Part shown: positions 6,246 to 6,746 of the stretch, in pieces
Position numbering within the stretch: the stretch's first letter is position 1
Layout of the letters: each line of letters starts with the position of its first letter
Assembly: GCA_017442445.1 (NCBI GenBank)
Contig: JAFRZS010000058.1
Location: 1 to 6,746, forward strand
From: Clostridia bacterium
GTDB taxonomy: Bacteria; Bacillota; Clostridia; Oscillospirales; Acutalibacteraceae
Length of the DNA stretch: 6,746 bases
Reading direction: 5' to 3'
Program-made: the position numbers and the translations under genes
The notes under the pieces: model-generated
Told to the model about the DNA's origin: nothing
Databases searched by the model: none
What the model saw: the letters and a program-made list of their open reading frames with translations, nothing else

Positions 6246-6746
6246 ATGGCAGTAAAAACATATTCACTCAAAAAAAGCGGAAGTGTTAAGCTTTCTGAAA
6301 ATTTCACGGTTCGCGAGTTCAGATGTAACGACGGAAGTGATACAATTCTCATTGACACGGCTCTTGTAACACTTCTGCAGAAAATCAGAGGCCACTTCAA
6401 AAAAGATGTAATAATCAACAGTGCATACAGAACACCAACCTACAACGCAAAGATAGGCGGAGCAACAGACTCATATCATAAAAAGGGCATGGCGGCCGAC
6501 ATTAAGGTTGAGGATACAGCTCCCGAAGCTGTTGCAGAATACTGTGAGAGTATCGGCGTCAAGGGTATAGGCTGCGGTGCAAACTATGTGCATGTAGATA
6601 CAAGAAAATCAAAATATCTTTGGAGATATGTTGGAACAACGACTTCTACATATCCGGTAAACACTTTCCTAGAGAACAAGGCGGCAATTGTCAAAACTAT
6701 TCAGAGATTTTTGAATACAAACTACAATGCAAATCTTAAGGTTGAC
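6246..6746 (+). CDS. Endolysin, M15-type zinc peptidase (3' partial)
   Basis: The frame runs from ATG 6246 to the window end without a stop (167 residues). AGGGAAG at 6235-6241 is the ribosome site. Residues about 15-122 form a Peptidase M15 (M15_3-like) domain. The zinc set is visible as His78 and Asp85 in SYHKKGMAAD and His116 in YVHVD, and Arg62 lies in the typical SAYRTP motif. Enzymes of this fold are D,D- or L,D-carboxypeptidases or endopeptidases that cut peptidoglycan stem peptides. A short linker (about 129-141) is followed by AAIVKTIQRFLN (146-157), which looks like the start of a C-terminal peptidoglycan-binding domain of the PG_binding_1 type cut by the window edge. There is no signal peptide, consistent with export through the adjacent holin. 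Cleavage specificity is not readable. Confidence 0.9.
   Translation, partial: MAVKTYSLKKSGSVKLSENFTVREFRCNDGSDTILIDTALVTLLQKIRGHFKKDVIINSAYRTPTYNAKIGGATDSYHKKGMAADIKVEDTAPEAVAEYCESIGVKGIGCGANYVHVDTRKSKYLWRYVGTTTSTYPVNTFLENKAAIVKTIQRFLNTNYNANLKVD

Overview
The window reads as the late, structural-to-lysis part of a tailed phage or prophage of a low-to-mid GC Firmicute, most plausibly a gut Clostridium-like host. This host call is inferred from the A/T-rich codon use, the AGGAGG-type ribosome binding sites, the BppU-type baseplate domain, the SPP1/XhlB-type holin and the M15 endolysin. All genes are on the plus strand, and no integrase, attachment site, tRNA or host gene is visible, so free phage and prophage cannot be told apart from this window.

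Layout. (1) Positions 1-1746 hold the C-terminal ~580 residues of a much larger protein whose start lies upstream. It resembles the tails of giant phage 'polyvalent' or internal virion proteins. (2) A strong intrinsic terminator follows at 1760-1787. (3) A tightly packed set of five tail-tip or host-recognition genes runs from 1838 to 5641: a BppU-N/collagen-like fibre, a BspA-type leucine-rich-repeat protein, an unknown 100-aa protein, a small two-module chitin-binding-type (CBM5/12-like) protein, and an SGNH/GDSL hydrolase. (4) A lysis cassette runs from 5656 to the right edge: a small one-pass membrane protein with a coiled coil, an SPP1-family holin, and an M15 zinc peptidase endolysin cut by the window end.

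From 1838 onward, neighbouring genes overlap by 4 nt (ATGA) or are 1-14 nt apart, so they are probably co-transcribed and translationally coupled. The genes fit a sequence of events in which a fibre carries adhesive domains, a carbohydrate-binding protein and an esterase-like enzyme act on surface glycans, and the holin and endolysin then release progeny. That assembled picture is inference. The domain calls come from motifs visible in the translations.

The most notable signal is the LRR gene. Its repeat region (about 2960-3420) is far more AT-rich and uses TTA for almost every leucine, unlike the two ends of the same gene and its neighbours, which suggests a recently swapped receptor-binding module. 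No stretch over 300 bases lacks a gene; the largest gap is the 91-nt terminator/leader at 1747-1837. I do not see a clearly new defence or regulatory system here.
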